From contig CADBOL010000298.1 in assembly GCA_902796295.1 (NCBI GenBank), positions 1 to 7,810 on the forward strand: a DNA stretch of 7,810 nucleotides, in the 5' to 3' direction. Below are positions 1 through 6,174 of the stretch, piece by piece. Each line of letters opens with the position of its first letter. Within the stretch, counting starts at the first letter, position 1. Below the pieces are notes generated by a model. That model did not search any database. It saw only the letters and a list, made by a program, of their open reading frames with translations, and was not told the DNA's origin. Both the position numbers and the translations under genes were made by a program. Source of the stretch: Oscillospiraceae bacterium (lineage in GTDB: Bacteria > Bacillota > Clostridia > Oscillospirales > Acutalibacteraceae).

Positions 1-1
1 A

Positions 2-787
2 CTTCCCGGAGTTCCGGAGCAGGATCTCGATTCGGGCACATATTATTCATACGATTACAACAATGTCCATTTCACGGTGCTCAACACAAATGATATGGAA
101 GACAAGAAGCTCGGCGCAGAGCAGATTGAATGGATGAAGAATGACATTAAGCAGTCCGATGCGGACTGGCATATAGTCGTGCTTCACAAGGCACTTTACG
201 CTACGGGCATCTACTACAAGGATAAGGAAACCGTAAACCTGAGAGATCAGCTTGCCGGTCTGCTTCCGTATCTCGGAGTTGACCTTGTTCTTGAAGGGCA
301 TAATCATGTCTATACCCGCACCGGAGTCATGGATAAGAATGCGGCGGTACCCACAAAGACCGCGAAAGAGACATATAACGGCAGCGAATATGATATGAAG
401 CTCAATCCGGCGGGCACGGTTTATTCGATAATCTGTTCATCGAGTGTCAAGGAGTATCAGGAAGTCGGAACGGATAAGACAGACAGCTATTTCGCGAGCC
501 CCGAGTGTGTGGTGAGCAACGATTATCCGATGTTCTCAGCAATCTCGGTTGACGGAAACAAACTTTACTATGACGCCTATCAGGTGATTGACGGTCAGGC
601 GAAAAAGGTTGACTCCTTCGGTATTTCAAAGTCAGACGGAGCGAAGAGCCCGAGCGAAAAGGCCGGCAATCTGCTTGACGGATTTTTCACCTTCCTGAAT
701 ACGAATCTCAACCTTAAGATTTCGTGGAAACTCATTCAGATTTTCATCACGATATTCACACCCCTTCTTCAGCTTTTCAATAACTGA
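2..787 (+). CDS. Metallophosphoesterase, purple acid phosphatase-like (5' partial)
   Basis: C-terminal 261 residues of a calcineurin-like metallophosphoesterase. The frame is open to the left edge, so the true start and the N-terminal metal-binding motifs (the family's GD.GY and GNHE-type blocks) lie outside the window. Visible family marks are the YYSYDYNNVHF strand, the histidine of VVLHKALY (codon 185-187), and the metal-binding GHNHVYTRT block (296-322). That last block is the hallmark of purple-acid-phosphatase-like enzymes, which hydrolyse phosphate esters at a two-metal centre and are usually exported. After the catalytic domain comes a Lys/Ser-rich linker and then a 38-residue hydrophobic, aromatic-rich tail (from 671) ending two residues after a Phe. 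This tail could touch or anchor in the membrane. The substrate cannot be read from sequence. The in-frame GTG at 77 is inside the conserved domain and is not the start. A 57-base gap separates it from the symporter gene. Confidence 0.88.
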   Translation, partial: LPGVPEQDLDSGTYYSYDYNNVHFTVLNTNDMEDKKLGAEQIEWMKNDIKQSDADWHIVVLHKALYATGIYYKDKETVNLRDQLAGLLPYLGVDLVLEGHNHVYTRTGVMDKNAAVPTKTAKETYNGSEYDMKLNPAGTVYSIICSSSVKEYQEVGTDKTDSYFASPECVVSNDYPMFSAISVDGNKLYYDAYQVIDGQAKKVDSFGISKSDGAKSPSEKAGNLLDGFFTFLNTNLNLKISWKLIQIFITIFTPLLQLFNN

Positions 788-796
788 CATTCACGG

Positions 797-826
797 GGGC
801 TGCCGCGCCTTCCGGCGTGACAGCCC
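797..826. other. GC-rich intergenic stem-loop
   Basis: Two 13-base arms (797-809 and 814-826) pair around a TTCC loop, with one G-T wobble (805/818) and one C/A mismatch (803/820). It starts 9 bases after the phosphoesterase stop and ends 18 bases before the symporter ATG. No T-run follows on either strand, so it is not a standard intrinsic terminator. It could attenuate transcription, or stabilise an mRNA 3' end by blocking exonucleases. The symporter ribosome site AAAGGA (832-837) lies outside the stem. Confidence 0.5.
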
Positions 827-844
827 GCCGTAAAGGATATTGAT

Positions 845-2269
845 ATGAAAAAAGTTCCCCTCAGAGAAAAAATCGGATACGGCGTGGGCGCGATCGGTCT
901 TGACCTGAGTTACGGCCTGTTTTATTCGTTCCTCTCGCTCTATCTTACAAACGCGCTTAAAATCAGCCCTCTTTTCCTGCTCATCCTTGCTCCGATAGCC
1001 CGTATCTGGGACGGCGTAAACGACCCGATGATGGGTTCGATAGTTGACAGGACAAACACAAGGATGGGCAAATACAGGCCCTGGATTTTAACGGGCGCCG
1101 TCTTTAATGCGATAGTGCTCTCGCTCCTTTTCAATATAGCGGGCTTCAACGCAGGCACAATAGGCGTATATGTCATGGTCGCGGTCTTCTATGTGCTGTG
1201 GGGCATGACAAATACTCTCGCGGATATTCCCTTCTGGAGCATGATTCCCACCTTCGCGACAGAGGAGAAGGACAGAAACCTTGTTTCGACAATCGCGAGA
1301 ACTTTTTCGGGACTCGGCCAGGGCATCGTTTCAATCTTCACCTCAATTGTTGTCGTGAAGTTTGCGGGTGAGTCGGGCAAAAATCTCGATGAGCTCGGCG
1401 CCGAAGCGCTCAGCAAGGGATTCGGTATCTGGAGTATAATCGCCGCTGTCGCTCTCGTGGTTTTCGCAGCGATCAGCGTCGCGAGCACAAAAGAGACGGT
1501 TTATGGCGAGAAGGGTGAGAAATTCTCATTCCGCAAGGCGCTCGGCGTGATAAGGCATAATGACCAGCTTTTGATTTTCATGCTGTTTGCAATGATATCA
1601 AACTGCGGATATTATATGACATCCGGCATCAGCAGCTACTACTTCCTTCAGGTCAGAGGCGACCTGACTCTTCAGTCAAAATTCAATCTGCTCGGTTCCG
1701 TCGGTTCCGTGCTTTCGATACTCGTCATACCCATCTGCGACAAGTTTATGACAAACAGGGCGACTTACCGCTTCTCACTCACGGCGGCAACCGCCGGCTA
1801 TATCGGCATGGCAGTTGTCGGATATCTCTTCGGCGGCAATGTGCTCGCTCTGGGTATCTGCTATCTTATCGCCTCGATAGGCATCGGCTCGATGTTTGTC
1901 AATCAGACCGTTATGCTCGCCGATATAGTGGACTACGGCGAATACAAGCTCGGCACAAGAAATCAGAGCCTTACATTCTCGATGAAGGGCTTCCTGCAGA
2001 AGATGGCCTATACCCTTCAGTCAATCATAATGTATTCCGCGTTTGTTATCACTAAATATGATTTCAGCGGCGGAGCATCGCAGGCGGTTGAAAACAGCAG
2101 CGCAAACAGCGCGATTTCATTCATGATGTTCATAGTTCCGCCCGTGATGCTTGTCATCTCGCATATCATTTTTGCCTCGAAATACAGGATTTACGGCGGA
2201 TTCAAGCGTGAGATTCTCGATGCGGTGACTGCAAAAAGAGAGGCGCTCGCAAATCCGGATAACGCCTGA
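845..2269 (+). CDS. MelB-like GPH-family sugar:cation symporter
   Basis: Predicted 474-residue, 12-helix inner-membrane transporter of the glycoside-pentoside-hexuronide:cation symporter family (major facilitator fold), taking up a sugar with Na+ or H+. Compared from memory with Salmonella/E. coli MelB, the match is close in the key blocks. ARIWDGVNDPMMG (52-64) carries D56, N59 and D60, equivalent to MelB cation-site residues D55, N58 and D59. YVLWGMTNTLADIPFW (116-131) carries T124, D127 and W131, equivalent to T121, D124 and W128. R152 matches R149. ADIVDYGEYKLGTR (359-372) is the family signature, and K386 matches K377. D20 matches sugar-binding D19, but MelB K18 is L19 here, so the sugar may differ from melibiose. 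Length fits the family. The ATG has AAAGGA seven bases upstream. It may share a transcript with the phosphoesterase. The exact sugar and coupling ion remain inference. Confidence 0.92.
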   Translation: MKKVPLREKIGYGVGAIGLDLSYGLFYSFLSLYLTNALKISPLFLLILAPIARIWDGVNDPMMGSIVDRTNTRMGKYRPWILTGAVFNAIVLSLLFNIAGFNAGTIGVYVMVAVFYVLWGMTNTLADIPFWSMIPTFATEEKDRNLVSTIARTFSGLGQGIVSIFTSIVVVKFAGESGKNLDELGAEALSKGFGIWSIIAAVALVVFAAISVASTKETVYGEKGEKFSFRKALGVIRHNDQLLIFMLFAMISNCGYYMTSGISSYYFLQVRGDLTLQSKFNLLGSVGSVLSILVIPICDKFMTNRATYRFSLTAATAGYIGMAVVGYLFGGNVLALGICYLIASIGIGSMFVNQTVMLADIVDYGEYKLGTRNQSLTFSMKGFLQKMAYTLQSIIMYSAFVITKYDFSGGASQAVENSSANSAISFMMFIVPPVMLVISHIIFASKYRIYGGFKREILDAVTAKREALANPDNA

Positions 2270-2303
2270 CGGATACCGGCAGGCACGGAGTGTGAAATAA
2301 TCG

Positions 2304-2334
2304 TTTATGCCGTCAATCCGGCTGCATATATAAT
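2304..2334 (+). promoter_or_regulatory. Probable promoter of the TetR-RluA-EFR1(-galM) operon
   Basis: A perfect TATAAT -10 box lies at 2329-2334, in the gap between the symporter stop and the TetR gene. The best -35 candidate is TTTATG at 2304-2309, a weak match with a long 19-base spacer. A transcript starting near 2341 would have a leader of about 25 bases before the ATG at 2366. The placement is good, but the weak -35 leaves room for activator help or a different start. Confidence 0.5.
2306..2328. promoter_or_regulatory. Dyad-symmetric candidate operator (TATGC-N13-GCATA)
   Basis: Perfect 5-base inverted arms TATGC (2306-2310) and GCATA (2324-2328) are centred on 2317, with further symmetric pairs inside (2312/2322 and 2314/2320). 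The dyad sits between the -35 and -10 candidates and 38 bases upstream of a TetR-family gene, which commonly represses its own promoter. A role as the TetR protein's binding site is inferred from position and symmetry only. Confidence 0.35.
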
Positions 2335-2350
2335 CCCGGCTATTCTCTTG

Positions 2351-2357
2351 AAAGGCG
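2351..2357 (+). promoter_or_regulatory. Ribosome binding site that fixes the TetR start
   Basis: AAAGGCGG-type purine run 8-10 bases before the ATG at 2366. An in-frame TTG at 2348 would put this site inside the coding region, so the ATG is the better start. Confidence 0.6.
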
Positions 2358-2365
2358 GTGTCAGT

Positions 2366-2929
2366 ATGGCAACGACGACAAAAGAATTAATCTATAAAAC
2401 CTTCCTTGAGCTTCTGCGGCAGAAACCTTTTGACAAGATAACCGTGCGCGATATAGTCGAGAAGGCGAATGTCAACAGAAACACCTTCTATTACTATTAC
2501 AGCGATATGTATGAGATGCTCGAGGAGATTTTCACCGTTACGGAGAGTCAGATTGTTGAGACACACAGCAAAGGCTTCCGCTGGCTTATCGGCTTCTCAA
2601 ATATGCTCGAAAAGGCGTATTCAAACAAAAAAATCATGAATAACATCTGCGCCTCACGCAGTTACGAGTATCTCGAGACCTACATTTTCAAAAGCAGCAA
2701 GATGATACTCAATGACTATGTGCGCGAGCTTGCGGACGGCAAGGATATCCCGGAGCAGACGCTTGATTTTGCGGTTTCATTCTATCATTATGCCATAAGC
2801 GGCTGTCTTTCGGAGTGGTACAGAACCGGAATGAGAGAAACTCCCGATGAAATTATCAGCCAGTTTATCCTGATGTTTGAGGGCCTTGCGCTGATCATTG
2901 AAAGAGCGGCGGATAAGGAAGATGAATGA
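2366..2929 (+). CDS. TetR/AcrR-family transcriptional regulator
   Basis: A 187-residue one-component regulator. Residues 1-60 form a TetR-type DNA-binding domain: the first helix (TKELIYKTFLELL), then ITVRDIVEKANVNRNTFYYYYSD (25-47), the classic helix-turn-helix with its aromatic recognition-helix end. The helical remainder is the ligand/dimer domain. Its stretch around HYAISGCLSEWYRTGMRETPDE (141-162) resembles the C-terminal domain of DhaS-like TetR proteins common in Bacillota. The ligand and regulon cannot be read from the sequence. The gene has its own candidate promoter and dyad immediately upstream, which suggests autoregulation. Its stop overlaps the next start as ATGAATGA, so the pseudouridine synthase is probably translationally coupled to it. 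The divergently placed target often seen next to TetR genes is absent; the genes it most plausibly controls are its own operon or the upstream symporter. Confidence 0.9.
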   Translation: MATTTKELIYKTFLELLRQKPFDKITVRDIVEKANVNRNTFYYYYSDMYEMLEEIFTVTESQIVETHSKGFRWLIGFSNMLEKAYSNKKIMNNICASRSYEYLETYIFKSSKMILNDYVRELADGKDIPEQTLDFAVSFYHYAISGCLSEWYRTGMRETPDEIISQFILMFEGLALIIERAADKEDE

Positions 2930-3557
2930 GCTCTACCGTGATGATGAGATTCTTGTGGTTGTGAAACCTGCGGGAGTTGTCAGCGAAACGGAGCAGAAGG
3001 GAGCAAAGTGTGTGGGAGATTTTTATCCCGGCACACGGCTCTATGCCGTTCACCGGCTTGACAGAGAGACGGCGGGTGTTATGGTCTATGCCCTGAGCAA
3101 AAAATCGGCCGCAGAGCTCAGCGCGCAGATAAGAGAAGGCGGCTTTGAAAAAAGATATCTCGCAGTGCTCAGAGGATTGCTTCCGGAAAAAGAGGGAGTG
3201 CTCAGGGATCTGCTTGTAAGAGATAAAGCGCGCAATATCACATCGGTTGCCGCCGGAGAAGCCGAAGGGGCAAAAGAGGCGGAGCTTGAATACAGAATCA
3301 AAGGAGAAAATCAGGGCCTTTCCCTTGCAGATATAAAGCTTCATACAGGGAGGACCCATCAGATAAGAGTGCAGTTTTCATCGCGCTCGGCTCCCGTTTA
3401 CGGAGACGGGAAATACGGCGGCGGCAGGGGAGAGACGGCGCTGTTTGCATACTCGCTTACCTTTACTCACCCCGAAACAGGAGAGAGGATGAATTTCACG
3501 GCAAAGCCGGATGAAGAAAGCTTCCCGTGGAATCTCTTCGCGGAGGAAATCGGATGA
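2922..3557 (+). CDS. RluA-family RNA pseudouridine synthase
   Basis: A 211-residue enzyme that isomerises specific uridines in rRNA or tRNA to pseudouridine. Visible motifs are DDEILVVVKPAG (7-18), the catalytic loop HRLDRETAGVMV (44-55) with nucleophile D47, LHTGRTHQIRVQF (140-152) and GDGKYG (161-166). There is no N-terminal S4 RNA-binding domain. With the short length, this resembles E. coli RluA or TruC rather than RluC/RluD. The target uridine is unknown. The ATG at 2922 is chosen because conserved sequence begins right after it. A TTG at 2898 lies deep inside the TetR gene. The purine run AAGGAAG ends too close to the ATG for ideal spacing, so coupling through the 8-base overlap with the TetR stop probably drives initiation. 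The stop overlaps the next start by ATGA. Confidence 0.93.
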   Translation: MNELYRDDEILVVVKPAGVVSETEQKGAKCVGDFYPGTRLYAVHRLDRETAGVMVYALSKKSAAELSAQIREGGFEKRYLAVLRGLLPEKEGVLRDLLVRDKARNITSVAAGEAEGAKEAELEYRIKGENQGLSLADIKLHTGRTHQIRVQFSSRSAPVYGDGKYGGGRGETALFAYSLTFTHPETGERMNFTAKPDEESFPWNLFAEEIG

Positions 3558-4309
3558 TTTATTATTTTTCGGGCACAGGGAATTCCCGCTATGCAGCGGA
3601 AAAACTCGCCCGCCTCACCGGGGACACCTGCGTCAGCATTGCCTCGATATTCAACGGCACGGCAAAATCGGTTGAGGGCAAAAAGGATGTGACGGGATTC
3701 GTTTTTCCCGTTTATTATTCGGGGCTGCCCGAGATGGTGAAGCGGTTTGCCGCTCACCCTCAGATAAGGCAGACGCTCGGCAGCTATGTATTCTGTGTCA
3801 TCACCTGCGGCGCGGAGACTGCGGCCGCGGATGAGATGCTTGAGCGCGCTCTGGGCAGGAATGTCGATTTAAGCGTATCGCTCAGAATGCCGGATAACTA
3901 TGTCATTGCCTATAACCCCTCGGGCGGCGAAGAGGCAATGGAGATTCTGCGCAGGGCCGACGCAAAGCTTGACAAGACCGCCCAGGCAATCAATGCGCAG
4001 GGCAGATACAAGAGCTCATCATTTAAAAAAAGGATAATGACTCTTGTGATGTATCCGTTTTACGGAGTATTCAGAACCACGGCCTTTTATAAGGCGGACG
4101 GCAAGTGCACCGGGTGCGGGTTATGCGAGAGAGTCTGCCCCGACAAAGCAATTGAGATGATAAACGGCAGGCCGGTCTGGGTGCAGAAAAAGTGTCAGCA
4201 CTGTACCGCCTGCATAAACAGATGCCCCGCGCGCGCCATTCAGTTCGGCAAACGGACCGCCGGCAGGGGCAGATACTATATAACCGATATCGGCAAAAGC
4301 AGAGATTGA
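3554..4309 (+). CDS. EFR1-type flavodoxin/ferredoxin fusion protein
   Basis: A 251-residue cytoplasmic redox protein with two parts. The N-terminal flavodoxin-like domain begins MIYYFSGTGNS, where residues 5-11 form the FMN phosphate-binding loop; FVFPVYYSGLPE (49-60) and FCVITCGAE (80-88) are further flavodoxin strands. The C-terminal part carries two 4Fe-4S motifs of the form CX2CX2CX3CP: C185, C188, C191, C195 and C214, C217, C220, C224. This matches the EFR1 family of anaerobes, thought to pass electrons between flavin and iron-sulphur centres; partners are usually unknown. All eight cysteines are present. The start is set by GGAGG (3542-3546) seven bases before the ATG; the GTG at 3527 would put the site inside the gene. 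The ATGA overlap couples it to the pseudouridine synthase, and galM follows after 19 bases. No partner oxidoreductase is visible nearby. Confidence 0.92.
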   Translation: MIYYFSGTGNSRYAAEKLARLTGDTCVSIASIFNGTAKSVEGKKDVTGFVFPVYYSGLPEMVKRFAAHPQIRQTLGSYVFCVITCGAETAAADEMLERALGRNVDLSVSLRMPDNYVIAYNPSGGEEAMEILRRADAKLDKTAQAINAQGRYKSSSFKKRIMTLVMYPFYGVFRTTAFYKADGKCTGCGLCERVCPDKAIEMINGRPVWVQKKCQHCTACINRCPARAIQFGKRTAGRGRYYITDIGKSRD

Positions 4310-4328
4310 TTTCCGGAGGAGATTTATT

Positions 4329-5369
4329 ATGATAGTCAAAAAAGAATTCGGCACAACGGCAGACGGCAGAAAGGTTGACCTTTTCACCCTGAGCAATTCG
4401 GGCGGTATGCGTGTTGACCTTATCACATACGGCGCCGCAATCAACAGCATTTACACCGCCGACAGAAACGGTGAATTTGCTGATGTGCTCAAGGGCTTTG
4501 ATACCATTGAGGGTCACGAGAAGTATTCAAACTACCAGGGCCTCACCGTCGGCAGATACGCCAACAGAATCGCAAACGGCAGGTTTGAGCTTGACGGCAC
4601 TGCCTATGACCTTGTAAAAAACGAGAAGGGCATCACCTGCCTTCACGGCGGCGGAGAGCTCTCACACGCCGTGTGGAAGGCGCTCATCACCGATGACAAC
4701 AGCATCGAGATGACATATTCGAGCCCCGACGGAGCCGAAGGTTTCCCCGGCAATGTTGATTTCAAAGTCACATTTATCCTTCACGAGGATAATTCACTTG
4801 AGGTAAAATATTCCGCCGTCAGCGATAAAAAGACGGTTATCAATATGACAAACCACGCCTATTTCAATCTCGCCGGAAAGGGAGATATCCTCTCTCACGA
4901 GCTTATGATTAACGCCGACGCCTTCACTCCGACAGACGCGGCGAGCATTCCCACGGGAGAGATCAGGCCCGTTGAGGGTACGCCGTTTGATTTCAGACAG
5001 GCGAAGCCCATCGGCAGAGATATAAATGCGGATGATGATCAGCTTAAGCAGTGCAGGGGATATGATTACAATTTCTGCCTCAACGAGGGCGAAGGCCCCG
5101 CCGCCGTCGCGTACGATCCGGAAAGCGGCAGGATGATGGAAGTATTTACCGATCTTCCCGGCGTTCAGCTCTACTGCGCAAACTTCCTTGACGGCACAAG
5201 ACCGGGCAAGGGCGGAGAGATGCTCACACAGTATTGCGGATTCTGCCTTGAGACACAGTATTATCCCAATACGCCGAATATGCCCGGATTCCCGCAGTGC
5301 ACTTTTGATGCGGGCGAGAAATTCGAGAGCACAACGGTATTCAGATTTTCCGTAAAGTCTAATTCATAA
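4329..5369 (+). CDS. galM: Aldose 1-epimerase (galactose mutarotase)
   Basis: A 346-residue cytoplasmic mutarotase interconverting alpha and beta anomers of galactose, glucose and related aldoses, feeding the Leloir or glycolytic routes. The length is normal and the motifs are complete. GRYANRIANG (75-84) contains R80, and CLHGG has H106. TNHAYFNL (174-181) has the catalytic-acid histidine H176. GYDYNF (244-249) has substrate-binding D245; the position after this Asp is often His in relatives and is Tyr here. ETQYYPNTPNMPGFP (308-322) starts with the catalytic-base glutamate E308. GGAGGA (4315-4320) lies eight bases before the ATG. It is 19 bases downstream of the EFR1 gene with no terminator between, so it is probably the last gene of that operon. 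No galK, galT or galE is in view. A role with the MelB-like symporter in sugar use is inference. Confidence 0.95.
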   Translation: MIVKKEFGTTADGRKVDLFTLSNSGGMRVDLITYGAAINSIYTADRNGEFADVLKGFDTIEGHEKYSNYQGLTVGRYANRIANGRFELDGTAYDLVKNEKGITCLHGGGELSHAVWKALITDDNSIEMTYSSPDGAEGFPGNVDFKVTFILHEDNSLEVKYSAVSDKKTVINMTNHAYFNLAGKGDILSHELMINADAFTPTDAASIPTGEIRPVEGTPFDFRQAKPIGRDINADDDQLKQCRGYDYNFCLNEGEGPAAVAYDPESGRMMEVFTDLPGVQLYCANFLDGTRPGKGGEMLTQYCGFCLETQYYPNTPNMPGFPQCTFDAGEKFESTTVFRFSVKSNS

Positions 5370-5393
5370 AACTTTATTTTTGAATTCACAAAA
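5361..5393. repeat. Pair of 11-base direct repeats ahead of the two-component operon
   Basis: AATTCATAAAA (5361-5371) and AATTCACAAAA (5383-5393) match at 10 of 11 positions and start 22 bases apart, about two helical turns. The first overlaps the galM stop codon. A further AATTC at 5393-5397 forms an inverted pair with GAATT at 5382-5386. OmpR/PhoB-class regulators bind tandem direct repeats near promoters, so this could be an autoregulatory site; the AT-rich composition makes chance likely enough to keep confidence low. Confidence 0.35.
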
Positions 5394-5415
5394 ATTCTAT
5401 ATTCCCATGTATAAT
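5385..5415 (+). promoter_or_regulatory. Probable promoter of the response regulator/kinase operon
   Basis: A perfect TATAAT at 5410-5415 with TTCACA at 5385-5390 (5 of 6 to consensus) and a 19-base spacer, in a distinctly AT-rich gap after galM. Transcription from near 5422 would leave a leader of about 27 bases carrying the GGAGGGG ribosome site (5437-5443). The long spacer suggests a promoter that may need the regulator's help. No hairpin terminator is seen between the galM stop and this promoter, so read-through from upstream is possible. Confidence 0.55.
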
Positions 5416-5448
5416 GGATTTAAACCTGAATAAAACGGAGGGGCAGTT

Positions 5449-6138
5449 ATGGCAGTTGAAAAAATTCTCGTTGTCGATGACGACAGCAATATCTGCGAAT
5501 TACTCAGATTATATCTTGAAAAGGAAGGCTACGAAGTGACCACCGCCAACAACGGCGCGGACGCTGTCAGACTTTTCAAAGAAAAAGAGCCCGATCTCAT
5601 GGTGCTCGATATTATGCTTCCGATGCTTGACGGCTGGCAGGTATGCAGAGAAGTCAGAAAGTTTTCCGACAAGCCGATTATCATGATCACCGCCAAGGGC
5701 GAGACCTTTGACAAGGTGCTCGGCTTTGAGCTCGGCGCGGATGACTACATCGTAAAACCCTTTGAGCCCAAAGAGGTCATAGCGAGAGTCAAGGCCGTCC
5801 TCCGCAGGAGCGGCAGCAGCGAGAAGCAGGATATCAAAGAGGTAAGATACGATAAACTGATAATCAATCTCACAAACTATGAGCTTATTGTTGACGGTAA
5901 AAAGATTGACACGCCGCCCAAAGAGCTTGAGCTTATCTATCACCTCGCGAGCAATCCCAACAGAGTTTTCACAAGAGATCAGCTTCTTGACGAGGTCTGG
6001 GGATTTGACTATTACGGCGACTCGAGGACAGTTGACGTTCATGTAAAACGCCTTCGCGCAAAGCTCGAGGGAGTTTCCGAAAAATGGGAGCTCAAGACGG
6101 TCTGGTCGGTCGGTTATAAATTCGCAACCACAGAATGA
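5449..6138 (+). CDS. OmpR/PhoB-family response regulator
   Basis: A 229-residue transcription factor of a two-component system. The receiver domain (about 4-118) has the acidic pair D11/D12 in LVVDDD, phospho-acceptor D54 in MVLDIMLP, T81 in MITAKG and K103 in YIVKPF: all residues needed for phosphorylation and switching. The C-terminal winged-helix domain (about 131-227) shows FTRDQLLDEVWGFDYYGDSR, then TVDVHVKRLRAKLE (the recognition helix) and the closing wing VWSVGYKF. This is typical of the PhoB/WalR/ResD type found throughout Bacillota. The ATG follows GGAGG by seven bases. The kinase gene begins 23 bases downstream, so the two are almost certainly partners. The regulon is unknown; the direct repeats before the gene suggest possible autoregulation. 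Confidence 0.96.
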   Translation: MAVEKILVVDDDSNICELLRLYLEKEGYEVTTANNGADAVRLFKEKEPDLMVLDIMLPMLDGWQVCREVRKFSDKPIIMITAKGETFDKVLGFELGADDYIVKPFEPKEVIARVKAVLRRSGSSEKQDIKEVRYDKLIINLTNYELIVDGKKIDTPPKELELIYHLASNPNRVFTRDQLLDEVWGFDYYGDSRTVDVHVKRLRAKLEGVSEKWELKTVWSVGYKFATTE

Positions 6139-6146
6139 TTGAGGGC

Positions 6147-6174
6147 CGGGTTTAATCCGCGGTGACGAAACCCG
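6147..6174. other. Stem-loop at the regulator/kinase junction
   Basis: A perfect 7-base inverted repeat, CGGGTTT (6147-6153) and AAACCCG (6168-6174), with a 14-base loop that contains the GTG at 6162 and an internal CCGCGG palindrome. No T-run follows, so it is not a terminator. In mRNA it could shield a kinase start at 6162 or set the ratio of kinase to regulator. Confidence 0.4.

Noticed and set aside
2348..2365. TTG start adding six residues to the TetR protein
   Set aside because: It would place the purine-rich ribosome site inside the coding region; ATG 2366 is correctly spaced from that site and fits the family N-terminus.
2898..2921. TTG start adding eight residues to the pseudouridine synthase
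   Set aside because: It lies deep in the TetR gene; family-like sequence begins immediately after ATG 2922.
2895..3359. 154-codon open frame on the - strand across the pseudouridine synthase gene
   Set aside because: No recognisable domain, no ribosome site, and it lies antisense to a gene with a complete catalytic motif set.
3527..3553. GTG start adding nine residues to the EFR1 protein
   Set aside because: GGAGG at 3542-3546 sits at ideal distance from ATG 3554, and EFR1/flavodoxin proteins start directly with the first strand leading into the SGTGNS loop.
5380..5403. TTGAAT (5380) as -35 or TATATT (5398) as -10 of the regulator promoter
   Set aside because: TTGAAT is 24 bases from the perfect TATAAT and only 12 from TATATT; TATATT has no reasonable -35 at 16-18 bases.
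5509..6042. 177-codon open frame on the - strand across the response regulator
   Set aside because: Runs opposite a fully motif-supported gene; its composition is what the reverse strand of such a gene yields.
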